Below, piece after piece: positions 1 through 5,807 of a stretch of 7,309 bases of DNA (positions are counted from its first letter, which is position 1; each line of letters begins with the position of its first letter). The notes beneath the pieces are model-generated. The model was not told where the DNA came from and made no database searches. It was given only the letters and a program-made list of their open reading frames with translations. This DNA is from Desulfosporosinus sp. UBA4726 (lineage in GTDB: Bacteria > Bacillota > Desulfitobacteriia > Desulfitobacteriales > Desulfitobacteriaceae), in the NCBI GenBank assembly GCA_002404215.1, contig DHJG01000194.1, positions 8,772 to 16,080 on the forward strand, given 5' to 3'. Position numbers and translations under genes: made by a program.

Positions 1-308
1 AAATCGATTAACATTTGTTTTGTAGCTTGAGGCAAGAAATCTTTTTGAGAGAGTAAAATTGGCGCATTATATTGTTTAGCTACAAATGCAGCAACCAATG
101 CGTCAGGAAAATTTTCTCCATTCACCAAAATCGCATAATCAGATTGTTTCCAACCTTTCTTTGCAATTGCGGCTGCAGTATCGTACCTATCGTGACCTGC
201 TAAACGATATGCATTCGCAGTTGTATTTCCAAAGACAGGAATAGATATTGAGAATGTGAGAATTAGAGTTAATACAGAGCCAATCAATCGCTTTGTAAAA
301 AGATGCAT
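1..308 (-). CDS. Secreted protein with cell-wall-binding repeat 2 (CWB2), 5' part only
   Basis: This is the first 102 codons of a gene cut by the left edge of the window. The start is the ATG at 308-306, preceded on the minus strand by AGGGGAG with a 9-nt spacer. Residues 1-33 form a signal peptide: basic start (MHLFTKR), a hydrophobic core, and a likely cleavage after A-N-A at residue 33. From residue 34 on, the sequence YRLAGHDRYDTAAAIA, then the NGENFPDALVAA block and the APILLS block, is the classic start of a CWB2 repeat (Pfam PF04122 family). Such repeats usually occur in tandem threes and hold surface proteins non-covalently to the Gram-positive cell wall. An effector domain, if any, would lie outside the window, so the specific function is unknown. 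It appears to follow the small broken gene at 325-526 in one transcript: the stop of that gene almost touches this ribosome binding site. Family call is firm; function is open. Confidence 0.9.
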   Translation of the reverse strand, partial: MHLFTKRLIGSVLTLILTFSISIPVFGNTTANAYRLAGHDRYDTAAAIAKKGWKQSDYAILVNGENFPDALVAAFVAKQYNAPILLSQKDFLPQATKQMLID

Positions 309-324
309 AGACAATTTCTCCCCT

Positions 325-526
325 CTACCCCTTCGCTTCATTCACCCAATCGTTAAGTCCTTTTAATGTAGCCTCTTGGGTTTGTCTGCAGATTTCTGGC
401 AATTCACCGCCCCATGCTTGTTCTGCGGCTTTATAACCTGCTTCTATGGCATCTCTCATTAGTAATAACTTTTACCGAGTTGGTAACCCCACTTTGTACT
501 GAGGTTGATACTAGGATAAGTGTCAT
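325..526 (-). pseudogene. Small gene of about 68 codons, apparently frameshifted; unknown family
   Basis: A very good ribosome binding site (GGAGGA, 7 nt before the ATG at 526-524) starts a frame that reads MTLILVSTSVQSGVTNSVKV and then ends at a TAA at 433-431 after 31 codons. In the next frame, an ATG at 459-457 opens 44 codons beginning MRDAIEAGYKAAEQAWGGEL and ending at the TAG at 327-325. That second part has protein-like amphipathic composition but no convincing ribosome binding site of its own, and its frame is closed by a stop just upstream (in the gtaaaag region). The simplest reading is a single small gene broken by a one- or two-base indel around 457-475. The alternatives are a sequencing error or two tiny overlapping genes. 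I do not recognise the family; there is no signal peptide or metal motif. It lies directly upstream of, and probably co-transcribed with, the CWB2 protein gene. Confidence 0.5.
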
Positions 527-540
527 GGAAATTCCTCCAA

Positions 541-855
541 TTCTCACAAATACCCTTATTCTTATATATCGTCATTTTTGACAAAAACTTAATACAACTT
601 TCAGGATGAAGCGTTCGATAGCTAATTTCCAAGAATAGTAATTCAAGAGAGCGCCGGGATCTGATTAAGTTTCAAGTACGGAATTACTTATTAACAAAAT
701 CAAAGAGCCTTTCATCCAGAATGTACTGGTTTCAAGGCTCCATTTGTGGTCTATTCCATTTATAGTTGTTATTGTAGATTTATTAACTAAGTCAAACCTA
801 TTGGACATTGGAGTTGATTGTATTCAGTAGTGTTTTAATACACGCGAGATATGTA
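541..855. other. Gene-free stretch between divergent transcription units
   Basis: No frame on either strand here has a start, ribosome binding site and useful length together; the longest readable pieces are 10-15 codons. It must hold the promoter for the minus-strand small gene/CWB2 unit. The best -35-like element is TTGTCA at 584-579 (minus), but no good -10 sits at the right distance, so I do not call one. That TTGTCA is the left half of an imperfect inverted repeat (TTGTCA-AAAA-TGACGA on the minus strand), which could be an operator. The hairpin at 705-740 is listed separately. An 11-base copy of AGGATGAAGCG at 603-613 recurs at 902-912 in the transporter leader. Confidence 0.5.
705..740 (-). 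terminator. Terminator-like hairpin reading leftward
   Basis: GAGCCTT (705-711) pairs perfectly with AAGGCTC (734-740). Inside, after symmetrical 4-nt unpaired sides, CCAG (716-719) pairs with CTGG (726-729) around a 6-nt loop. Read on the minus strand the hairpin is followed by TTTGATTTTGTT, a fair U-rich tail; read on the plus strand the tail (CATTTGTGG) is poor. No gene on its right needs termination in this direction, because the transporter operon starts further right and reads away. It may therefore be an attenuator in the leader of the minus-strand unit, a remnant of a lost gene, or a barrier to antisense transcription. Seen directly: the pairing and the tail. Inferred: termination. 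Confidence 0.4.
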
Positions 856-884
856 TTGTCTGTTCTACACTCACCTGTTATAAT
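856..884 (+). promoter_or_regulatory. Sigma-A-type promoter of the ABC transporter operon (extended -10)
   Basis: A perfect -10 box TATAAT lies at 879-884, with the TGn extension (TGT, 876-878) just before it. At exactly 17 bp spacing, TTGTCT (856-861) matches the -35 consensus TTGACA in four of six positions. Transcription should begin near 890-892, about 180 nt before the start codon of the binding-protein gene at 1072. This is the only good match to the consensus upstream of the operon, and the following genes have no comparable internal promoter that I can see. Confidence 0.75.
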
Positions 885-893
885 TCTAACATA

Positions 894-927
894 TTCTTTG
901 AAGGATGAAGCGGTATCCTTCACAGAA
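894..927 (+). promoter_or_regulatory. Inverted repeat / hairpin at the 5' end of the transporter mRNA
   Basis: TTCTTTGAAGGAT (894-906) and ATCCTTCACAGAA (915-927) are 13-base inverted arms with a single mismatch (T898 against C923) around the 8-nt loop GAAGCGGT. The repeat starts a few bases after the predicted transcription start. In RNA it would be a strong 5'-terminal stem-loop, of the kind that can protect a transcript from 5'-end decay. In DNA it could be the binding site of a dimeric repressor placed just downstream of the promoter. There is no U-tract after it, so it is not a terminator. The symmetry is seen directly; either role is inference. Confidence 0.6.
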
Positions 928-1071
928 CACATCATTGAGAATCGACTCTAAAAAAATTAATCAAGAGAAAGGCAGTATGGCAGAACGGAGAGAACCGCTC
1001 GTGAGACAGAAACGCTTATAGCAGAAGAACATTACTACTTGTGTTCAAACAAAGATTGAGGGGGAAATAGT

Positions 1072-2304
1072 ATGGTAGGCAAGAAGAAATCACTCAATAT
1101 AATCCGGTTAGGGTCTACACTCCTGATTACAGCATTATTGGCTTCAGGGTGTGCCAAAACTCCCGCCGTGGATCCCGCTCAAAAAGCAATTAAAGTCGGA
1201 ATTATAGATACCTATACAGGCGGTGCAGCTGTCTATGCTAAGGACTCATTAGACGGTTTTAAACTGGCTGTCAAAGAAAGTGCAGCTAAAGGCGGTCCGA
1301 CGATTGAATTCGTCACTCGTGACGATGAATTCAAACCGGACAAATCAACAAGCTGGTCCAAAGAACTTGTTATGAATGAAAAAGTAGATTTTCTGGCAGG
1401 GACCACAAATAGCGCAGGCTCTCTAGCCGTTTCACAATATGCTAAAGAGAATAAAGTCCCCTTTATCGATTGGGGCGGAATGAGTGACAAGGTCACAGGG
1501 TCAGCGGGTCATCGTTATGTATTTAGCACGATACCAAATACAGCGGTCATCGGTAAAGCAGGTGCTGTCCAACTCTCCAAGACGACTTTTAAGAAAGTCT
1601 GGGTAGCGGGCAGCGATTACGAATATGGTCACTCTGTAATCAATAACCTTTGGACAAATTTAAAGACAATTAAACCTGACGTTGAGAAAGCAGGCGAAAC
1701 TTGGTGGCGTGTTGGCGAAACGGATTTCACCCCTTACATCAACGCTATTCGCAGTGCAAAACCTGACGTGCTAGTCGTCGGTACTGGCGGAGCAGATATG
1801 GTAGCCTTTATGAAAGCCGTGAAAGCAACCGGACTGGCTCAGGAAATACCGGTCTGGGCACACACCAGCTACGACCCAGCCACCTTGAGACCTTTGGGTG
1901 ATCAAGCTCCTGAAGGAGTAATGGGTACAAATCCTTATTTGTCTAATTATCCGGACACGGCAGAAAACAAGGCCTTTGTTGAAGCCTTTAAGAAGGAATA
2001 TAATCGTGAACCAGCTGCGTTTGCCTTGTATGGTTACATGGGAGGGGAATTCCTCAGTCAAGCGATTAAAAAGGCAGGAAGTACCGATAAGGAAAAGATC
2101 ATTGACGCAATGGAAGGATTAACGATTGATACTCCAGTCGGCAAGGCAACCCTACGTAAAGAAGATCATCAGGTTGCAATTCCCATGTCCTATGGCGTAA
2201 TTGCCAAGGTAAATGGCATCTTTGCGGCCAAAGACCTTCACACCCTCAGTCCTGAAGAAATAATGCCCTCAGTTGACGCAATCCTAAAGTCTAGGTCAAA
2301 ATAG
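1072..2304 (+). CDS. ABC transporter substrate-binding lipoprotein, branched-chain amino acid (LivK-like) family
   Basis: This is the extracellular receptor of the importer encoded by this operon. It should bind a small amino acid, amide or carboxylate and deliver it to the LivH/LivM channel. The start at 1072 has GAGGGGG 7 nt upstream. Residues 1-27 are a lipoprotein signal: basic MVGKKK, hydrophobic core, and lipobox LASGC with the lipidated cysteine at 27. A short Thr/Pro/Ala linker follows, then a periplasmic-binding type I fold (Peripla_BP_6 family): KVGIIDTYTGGAAVYAKDSLDG at about 41-62 is the first strand and ligand loop, TRDDEFKP at 82-89 matches the conserved acidic segment, and the second lobe runs from about 170 to 290. 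At 410 residues it is of normal family length. The usual glycine-rich GGxxG turn is shortened to KGGPTIE (73-79). Sequence alone does not give the ligand; these receptors bind amino acids, amides, aromatic or hydroxy acids. Regulation is probably at the promoter and leader upstream. Confidence 0.9.
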   Translation: MVGKKKSLNIIRLGSTLLITALLASGCAKTPAVDPAQKAIKVGIIDTYTGGAAVYAKDSLDGFKLAVKESAAKGGPTIEFVTRDDEFKPDKSTSWSKELVMNEKVDFLAGTTNSAGSLAVSQYAKENKVPFIDWGGMSDKVTGSAGHRYVFSTIPNTAVIGKAGAVQLSKTTFKKVWVAGSDYEYGHSVINNLWTNLKTIKPDVEKAGETWWRVGETDFTPYINAIRSAKPDVLVVGTGGADMVAFMKAVKATGLAQEIPVWAHTSYDPATLRPLGDQAPEGVMGTNPYLSNYPDTAENKAFVEAFKKEYNREPAAFALYGYMGGEFLSQAIKKAGSTDKEKIIDAMEGLTIDTPVGKATLRKEDHQVAIPMSYGVIAKVNGIFAAKDLHTLSPEEIMPSVDAILKSRSK

Positions 2305-2341
2305 TATAAAGTACATGAAACAGAGTAAACGAGAGATTAAC

Positions 2342-2365
2342 GGGCGGTGCTGCGTAGTGCCGCCC
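2342..2365 (+). promoter_or_regulatory. GC-rich intercistronic hairpin between binding-protein and permease genes
   Basis: GGGCGG (2342-2347) pairs perfectly with CCGCCC (2360-2365). In RNA the stem extends inward by two G-U wobbles and one C-G pair to nine pairs with a 6-nt loop. It is followed by CTTTACG, too short a U-tract for an efficient terminator, so it is more likely a partial terminator or a barrier to 3' exonuclease decay. Such elements are known after binding-protein genes in ABC operons (for example after malE), where they let the receptor be made in excess over the membrane subunits. It sits 37 nt after the stop of the binding-protein gene and 35 nt before livH. Confidence 0.65.
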
Positions 2366-2400
2366 CTTTACGCAATCATTTATGACGGGGGAGATTACCC

Positions 2401-3279
2401 ATGCATTTCGCCACACTTGCAAGTCAGTTATTTATTGGTCTGAGCAGGGGAATGATTTTCTTTATCGTCTCGGCAGGACTAACTCTTATCTTTGGAGTCT
2501 TGAGAATTACAAATTTTGCTCATGGAGTCCTTTATATGTTAGGCGCATTTATCGCTTTTTCAATCTCAACCCTTTTTGGGCAAGGTCCTTATGGTTTTTG
2601 GTTAGCCCTACTGGTTGCACCAATTGCAGTGATGCTCATTAGTTTGGTGATCGAGCGCGGGTTGCTTCGATTTATCTATAACCGAGATCATCTGTTACAA
2701 ATGCTCTTGACGTATTCCCTAGTGCTTATCGCAGGAGATCTTGTCAAAATAATTTGGGGAACCGAATTTAAGTCTATGGATATCCCAGGAGTTTTAAGGG
2801 GTTCTTTTGATCTTTGGGGGGCATCTCTTCCCTTGTATAATGTTTTCCTTCTGATCGTAGGGCCTGTCGTCGCATTAGGTTTATGGTTGTTCTTATCAAA
2901 AACTCACCTAGGGAAAATTTGCCGAGCAACGGCTACGGACCGAGAAATGGTCGATATTCTGGGGATTAACAGCACCCGAGTGTTTGCTATGGTTTTTGCG
3001 CTGGGTGGATGGCTTGCCGGGTTGGGAGGGGCTTTAATTGCTCCAACGACCACCATCTCGATGGGTATGGATGCTAACATAATCATTTATGCTTTCTTGA
3101 TCGTGGTAATAGGTGGCCTAGGGAACGTATGGGGCGCACTCATTAGTTCGATTATTATGGGGATTGGGGAGGCCTTTGGGATTTTATTCATTCCAGGCAT
3201 TGCCATTATAATCCCTTATATTATTGCTGGTGTTCTCCTTATTGTAAAACCTTCTGGTTTACTAAAATCTGCCTGGTAG
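2401..3279 (+). CDS. livH: Branched-chain amino acid-type ABC transporter permease LivH
   Basis: This is one of the two integral membrane subunits that form the import channel with LivM. The start at 2401 has GGGGGAG 7 nt upstream; an earlier ATG at 2382 is in another frame and is a shadow. Family hallmarks: an N-terminal block around residues 17-50 with GLTLIFGVLRITNFAHG and YMLGAF, which is nearly invariant in LivH; a cytoplasmic coupling loop at about 169-197 (GKICRATATDREMVDILGIN), equivalent to the EAA loop that contacts the ATPase; and GGLGNVWGA at 238-246. I count about eight hydrophobic segments, and 292 residues is a typical length. It is followed after 17 nt by livM, with AAAGGAA in the gap. 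The gene belongs to the five-gene transporter unit, separated from its receptor gene by the hairpin at 2342-2365. The symbol marks the family, not proven leucine transport. Confidence 0.93.
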   Translation: MHFATLASQLFIGLSRGMIFFIVSAGLTLIFGVLRITNFAHGVLYMLGAFIAFSISTLFGQGPYGFWLALLVAPIAVMLISLVIERGLLRFIYNRDHLLQMLLTYSLVLIAGDLVKIIWGTEFKSMDIPGVLRGSFDLWGASLPLYNVFLLIVGPVVALGLWLFLSKTHLGKICRATATDREMVDILGINSTRVFAMVFALGGWLAGLGGALIAPTTTISMGMDANIIIYAFLIVVIGGLGNVWGALISSIIMGIGEAFGILFIPGIAIIIPYIIAGVLLIVKPSGLLKSAW

Positions 3280-3296
3280 AGAAAGGAACATAGATT

Positions 3297-4244
3297 ATGT
3301 CCACGAATAACTTAAAATCAATGGGCTTGGCAGTCGTCGGGACTCTGATTCTTCTGATGATCCCCTCGATACTCACCCAATATTACGTTTACTTACTAGC
3401 GACTATTTTTACAACAGCTTTACTGGCGACCAGTTTGAATCTGGTGCTAGGTTACGGAGGACTACTTCATTTACACCACGGTGTATTTTTCGGTGTAGGC
3501 GCATATACCGTAGCAATCGTGATGACCAAAACAACTTGGCCCTTTGCTGTGGCGGTCTTGCTTGCCCCCCTAGTTGCTGCACTTATCGCATTCGTGATCG
3601 GATGGTTTTGCGTACGTTTACGTGGTCTATATTTCGGAATGCTTACGCTTGCTTTAGGGCAGTTAGTTTGGGCCATTGTTTACCGCTGGAATGCACTGAC
3701 CGATGGTGACAACGGAATCCACGCTGTACCCGTTCCTGAATTTCTGACGTCTGTAAATTCGGTCTACTATACGACTCTGATGGTTCTCATCGTATCTCTT
3801 GTCATTCTTTATCTGATTACCAAATCACCGTTTGGTCTCACATTACTTGCTACTCGTGACAATCCCGTGCGCTCTGAAAGTGTCGGAATCAATGTCAAAC
3901 GACACCGCCTGACAGCGTTTGTTATTGCCGGCTTCTTTGCTGGAATTGCGGGTGTCCTATTTGTCTTAGTCGAACGATCGGTAGCCCCCTCTCTGTTATT
4001 TTGGAACAAATCAGCAGAAATCCTGATCATGTGCTTAATGGGTGGACTTACTGCCTTTATGGGCCCGGCGCTAGGGGCAGCTATTTTAGTCTTTCTGTCG
4101 ATGATCGTTGGTCTTTACACAGAATATTGGCTTCTTGTCCTTGGTCTGCTTTTACTAATTCTCGTACTGTTTTTGCCTCAGGGCATTCTGGGTTATTTAA
4201 TGGACAACTTTAGAAAAAACCGAAGTATGAGAGGAGAGAATTAA
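3297..4244 (+). CDS. livM: Branched-chain amino acid-type ABC transporter permease LivM
   Basis: This is the second integral membrane subunit of the importer. The ATG at 3297 has AAAGGAA 8 nt upstream. Recognisable blocks: TSLNLVLGYGGLLHLHHGVFFGVGAYT (about 45-71), the LivM signature that is usually GxxSLGHAAFFGxGAY; VRLRGLYFGMLTLALGQLV (106-124); the WNALTDGDNGI segment (131-141), matching the conserved LTGGxNG; the ATPase-coupling loop at about 180-205 (LLATRDNPVRSESVGIN); and MGGLTAFMGPALGA (248-261). The length of 315 residues is normal. The Ser-Leu-Gly-His of the usual signature reads His-Leu-His-His (58-61), an oddity noted under findings. The basic C-terminal tail (FRKNRSMRGEN) is cytoplasmic. 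The stop is 1 nt before the start of livG, and the livG ribosome binding site lies inside this gene, so the two are translationally coupled. Confidence 0.93.
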   Translation: MSTNNLKSMGLAVVGTLILLMIPSILTQYYVYLLATIFTTALLATSLNLVLGYGGLLHLHHGVFFGVGAYTVAIVMTKTTWPFAVAVLLAPLVAALIAFVIGWFCVRLRGLYFGMLTLALGQLVWAIVYRWNALTDGDNGIHAVPVPEFLTSVNSVYYTTLMVLIVSLVILYLITKSPFGLTLLATRDNPVRSESVGINVKRHRLTAFVIAGFFAGIAGVLFVLVERSVAPSLLFWNKSAEILIMCLMGGLTAFMGPALGAAILVFLSMIVGLYTEYWLLVLGLLLLILVLFLPQGILGYLMDNFRKNRSMRGEN

Positions 4245-4245
4245 C

Positions 4246-4983
4246 ATGCTTCAGGTAGAACATCTTAAAAAAGCGTTCGAGGGATATCAAGCCATCTCAG
4301 ATGCTAACCTCTTGGTTCCGAAAGGAGAAGTTGTGGCAGTTATTGGTCCCAATGGTGCGGGAAAATCCACGTTATTTAATTTAATAACCGGACACCTTCA
4401 GGCAGATTCTGGACATATCCGATTTAATAATGAAGAGATTACGAGCTTGGCTCCCTATAAAATTTGCCATAAAGGAATGGCAAGATCCTTTCAGTTAATT
4501 AATATTTTCTCCAGTCTTACGGTTTTTGAAAACGTGCAAACGTCGGTTATTGCCAAACATCACTTAGATATGAAATTTTTCAGACCCGCCAGGAAACTCC
4601 TTATTGAAGAGACACTGGAGGTATTGGAAAGTTTCGGACTGTATGAATTTAAAGATCGTTCGTGCAACTCCCTATCTTATGGCGATCAAAAAGTCCTGGA
4701 AATTGCGATTGCTCTGGGAAGCAAACCCGAACTCCTACTCTTAGATGAGCCCACTGCCGGAATGTCATCAGAAGAAACCCGCAAAATCGTCAATCTTATT
4801 AAGCGCTTATCTCAGGAAAAAGGCCTTACCATTCTGATTACTGAGCACGATATGGAATTAGTCTTCGATGTTGCTCAAAAAATTATGGTTCTTCATCAAG
4901 GCCGCACGATTGCCCAAGGTCTTCCTGAAGTCATCAGAAACGATAAATCTGTGCAAAATGCCTATTTGGGGGAAACAGGATGA
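4246..4983 (+). CDS. livG: Branched-chain amino acid-type ABC transporter ATP-binding protein LivG
   Basis: This is one of two different ATPases that power the importer on the cytoplasmic face. The ATG at 4246 has GAGGAGAG 7 nt upstream, inside the end of livM. Motifs in order: Walker A GPNGAGKST (34-42); Q-loop at SFQ (Q83), followed by INIFSSLTVFENV, which is typical of LivG; ABC signature LSYGDQ (143-148), where LivG proteins normally have LSYGDQ or LAYGDQ instead of LSGGQ; Walker B LLLLDEP with catalytic E168; D-loop near AGMSSEE; and H-loop histidine H201 in TEHDM. All catalytic residues are present, so it should be an active ATPase. At 245 residues it is slightly shorter than the approximately 255 residues of the E. 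coli protein. Its stop codon overlaps the start of livF (ATGA). Confidence 0.95.
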   Translation: MLQVEHLKKAFEGYQAISDANLLVPKGEVVAVIGPNGAGKSTLFNLITGHLQADSGHIRFNNEEITSLAPYKICHKGMARSFQLINIFSSLTVFENVQTSVIAKHHLDMKFFRPARKLLIEETLEVLESFGLYEFKDRSCNSLSYGDQKVLEIAIALGSKPELLLLDEPTAGMSSEETRKIVNLIKRLSQEKGLTILITEHDMELVFDVAQKIMVLHQGRTIAQGLPEVIRNDKSVQNAYLGETG

Positions 4984-5675
4984 TGTTAGACGTTAGAGAT
5001 ATTCATACCTATTACGGGTTAAGCCATATCTTGTTCGGTTTATCCTTAAAGGTAAGTAAAGGAGAAGTCGTCTGCCTCCTCGGTCGTAACGGGGTCGGCA
5101 AGACAACGACACTCAAAAGCATTATTGGAATCACACCGCCAAAAGCCGGGCAGATCTACTTTAAAGGCCAGGAAATTACCAAGACTGCTACGAACCGCAT
5201 GGTCAAATTAGGCATCAGTTTTGTCCCTGATAACCGCAGGATCTTTGCAGACTTGTCTGTGCGAGAAAATCTCGAGATCGCAGCAGGAATCAAAACTGGG
5301 CCTTGGGATTTAGCAAAAGTTCATGGACTATTCCCTGTTCTGAAAAGAGTAGAGAATCGTCGGGGTGGGCTCCTAAGCGGCGGAGAACAACAAATGCTGA
5401 GTATCGCCAGGGCTCTGCTTGGAAATCCAGAGCTTCTAATTTTGGATGAACCAACTGAGGGTTTGGCACCATTAATCGTCCGAGAATTAGAAGAGCAGAT
5501 TCTCGAGCTATGTTCGGCGGGTATTTCGATTCTCCTAGCAGAACAAAATCTCAAGTCCGCCTTAACCTTGGCCAATCGGTGCTACGTCCTCGAGCGCGGG
5601 CAAGTACGTTTTGAAGGGACTGTCGAGGCTTTAGCCGAAAATGAAGACGTTCGGTCAAAATATTTATTGGTTTAA
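4980..5675 (+). CDS. livF: Branched-chain amino acid-type ABC transporter ATP-binding protein LivF
   Basis: This is the second ATPase of the importer, expected to pair with LivG. Translation starts at the ATG at 4980, overlapping the livG TGA; a second in-frame ATG at 4983 follows at once. GGGGGA at 4968-4973 is better spaced for 4980 (6 nt). Motifs: Walker A GRNGVGKTT (35-43); FVPDNRRIF (81-89), the LivF version of the Q-loop region (usually VPEGRRIF or similar), with Asp84 at the Q/E position; ABC signature LSGGEQQ (132-138); Walker B LLILDEP with E157; and LAEQN (186-190), where Gln189 stands in place of the H-loop histidine. The Gln is, from family knowledge, the normal state in LivF, so this is a family trait and not damage. 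The length of 231 residues is typical. It is the last gene of the operon, followed by two hairpins. Confidence 0.95.
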   Translation: MMLDVRDIHTYYGLSHILFGLSLKVSKGEVVCLLGRNGVGKTTTLKSIIGITPPKAGQIYFKGQEITKTATNRMVKLGISFVPDNRRIFADLSVRENLEIAAGIKTGPWDLAKVHGLFPVLKRVENRRGGLLSGGEQQMLSIARALLGNPELLILDEPTEGLAPLIVRELEEQILELCSAGISILLAEQNLKSALTLANRCYVLERGQVRFEGTVEALAENEDVRSKYLLV

Positions 5676-5721
5676 TAATCCTTGACATGGGATTTTATAA
5701 GGTAATTCCACTTGTTTCCAG

Positions 5722-5765
5722 AGAAAGAACCCTAGGCTATGATAATAGAGCCCAGGGTTCTTTCT
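5722..5765. terminator. Bidirectional terminator between converging operons
   Basis: AGAAAGAACCCT (5722-5733) and AGGGTTCTTTCT (5754-5765) are perfect 12-base inverted arms. After one A-C mismatch, GGCT (5735-5738) pairs with AGCC (5749-5752), leaving a 10-nt loop. On the plus strand the right arm itself ends in TTCTTTCT and is followed by TCATTCTTT, giving a U-rich tail; on the minus strand the other arm also reads TTCTTTCT. It lies 46 nt after livF and 42 nt after the racemase-like gene, so it can serve both transcripts. Confidence 0.8.
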
Positions 5766-5771
5766 GTCATT

Positions 5772-5799
5772 CTTTCATGATGGATGAAAGCATATTTTT
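5772..5799 (+). terminator. Second hairpin with T-run, plus-strand terminator
   Basis: CTTTCAT (5772-5778) pairs perfectly with ATGAAAG (5784-5790) around the loop GATGG, and a run of five T follows at 5795-5799. The stem is AT-rich and only seven pairs, so it is weaker than its neighbour. Its position six bases after the first hairpin makes it a likely backup that stops transporter transcripts before they enter the racemase-like gene antisense. On the minus strand it has no T-run. Confidence 0.5.
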
Positions 5800-5807
5800 G
5801 TTCATCA

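Noticed and set aside
556..597. Promoter for the minus-strand surface-protein unit
   Set aside because: TTGTCA (584-579) is a good -35 candidate, but the nearby TATATA is only 10-12 bp away and the correctly spaced hexamer (GAATAA) matches the -10 consensus poorly.
721..765. Short plus-strand frame starting at 721
   Set aside because: It has only 14 codons, no ribosome binding site, and overlaps the hairpin at 705-740.
541..855. Remnant insertion sequence in the intergenic region
   Set aside because: No terminal inverted repeats, target-site duplication or transposase-like translation could be seen.
985..1010. T-box-like sequence (GAGAGAACCGCTCG) in the transporter leader
   Set aside because: It only loosely resembles the conserved T-box core; there is no Stem I arrangement, and no terminator with a U-run follows before the start codon.
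1233..2061. Two minus-strand frames of 87 and 96 codons inside the binding-protein gene
   Set aside because: They lie wholly antisense to a clearly conserved gene, with no ribosome binding sites or recognisable domains.
2382..2642. Overlapping 86-codon frame at the start of livH
   Set aside because: It is a shadow of livH: no matching ribosome binding site, and the conserved LivH signature is in the frame starting at 2401.
5572..5580. LivF lacks the H-loop histidine (Gln189 in LAEQN)
   Set aside because: LivF proteins normally have EQN here, so this is a family feature and not inactivation.
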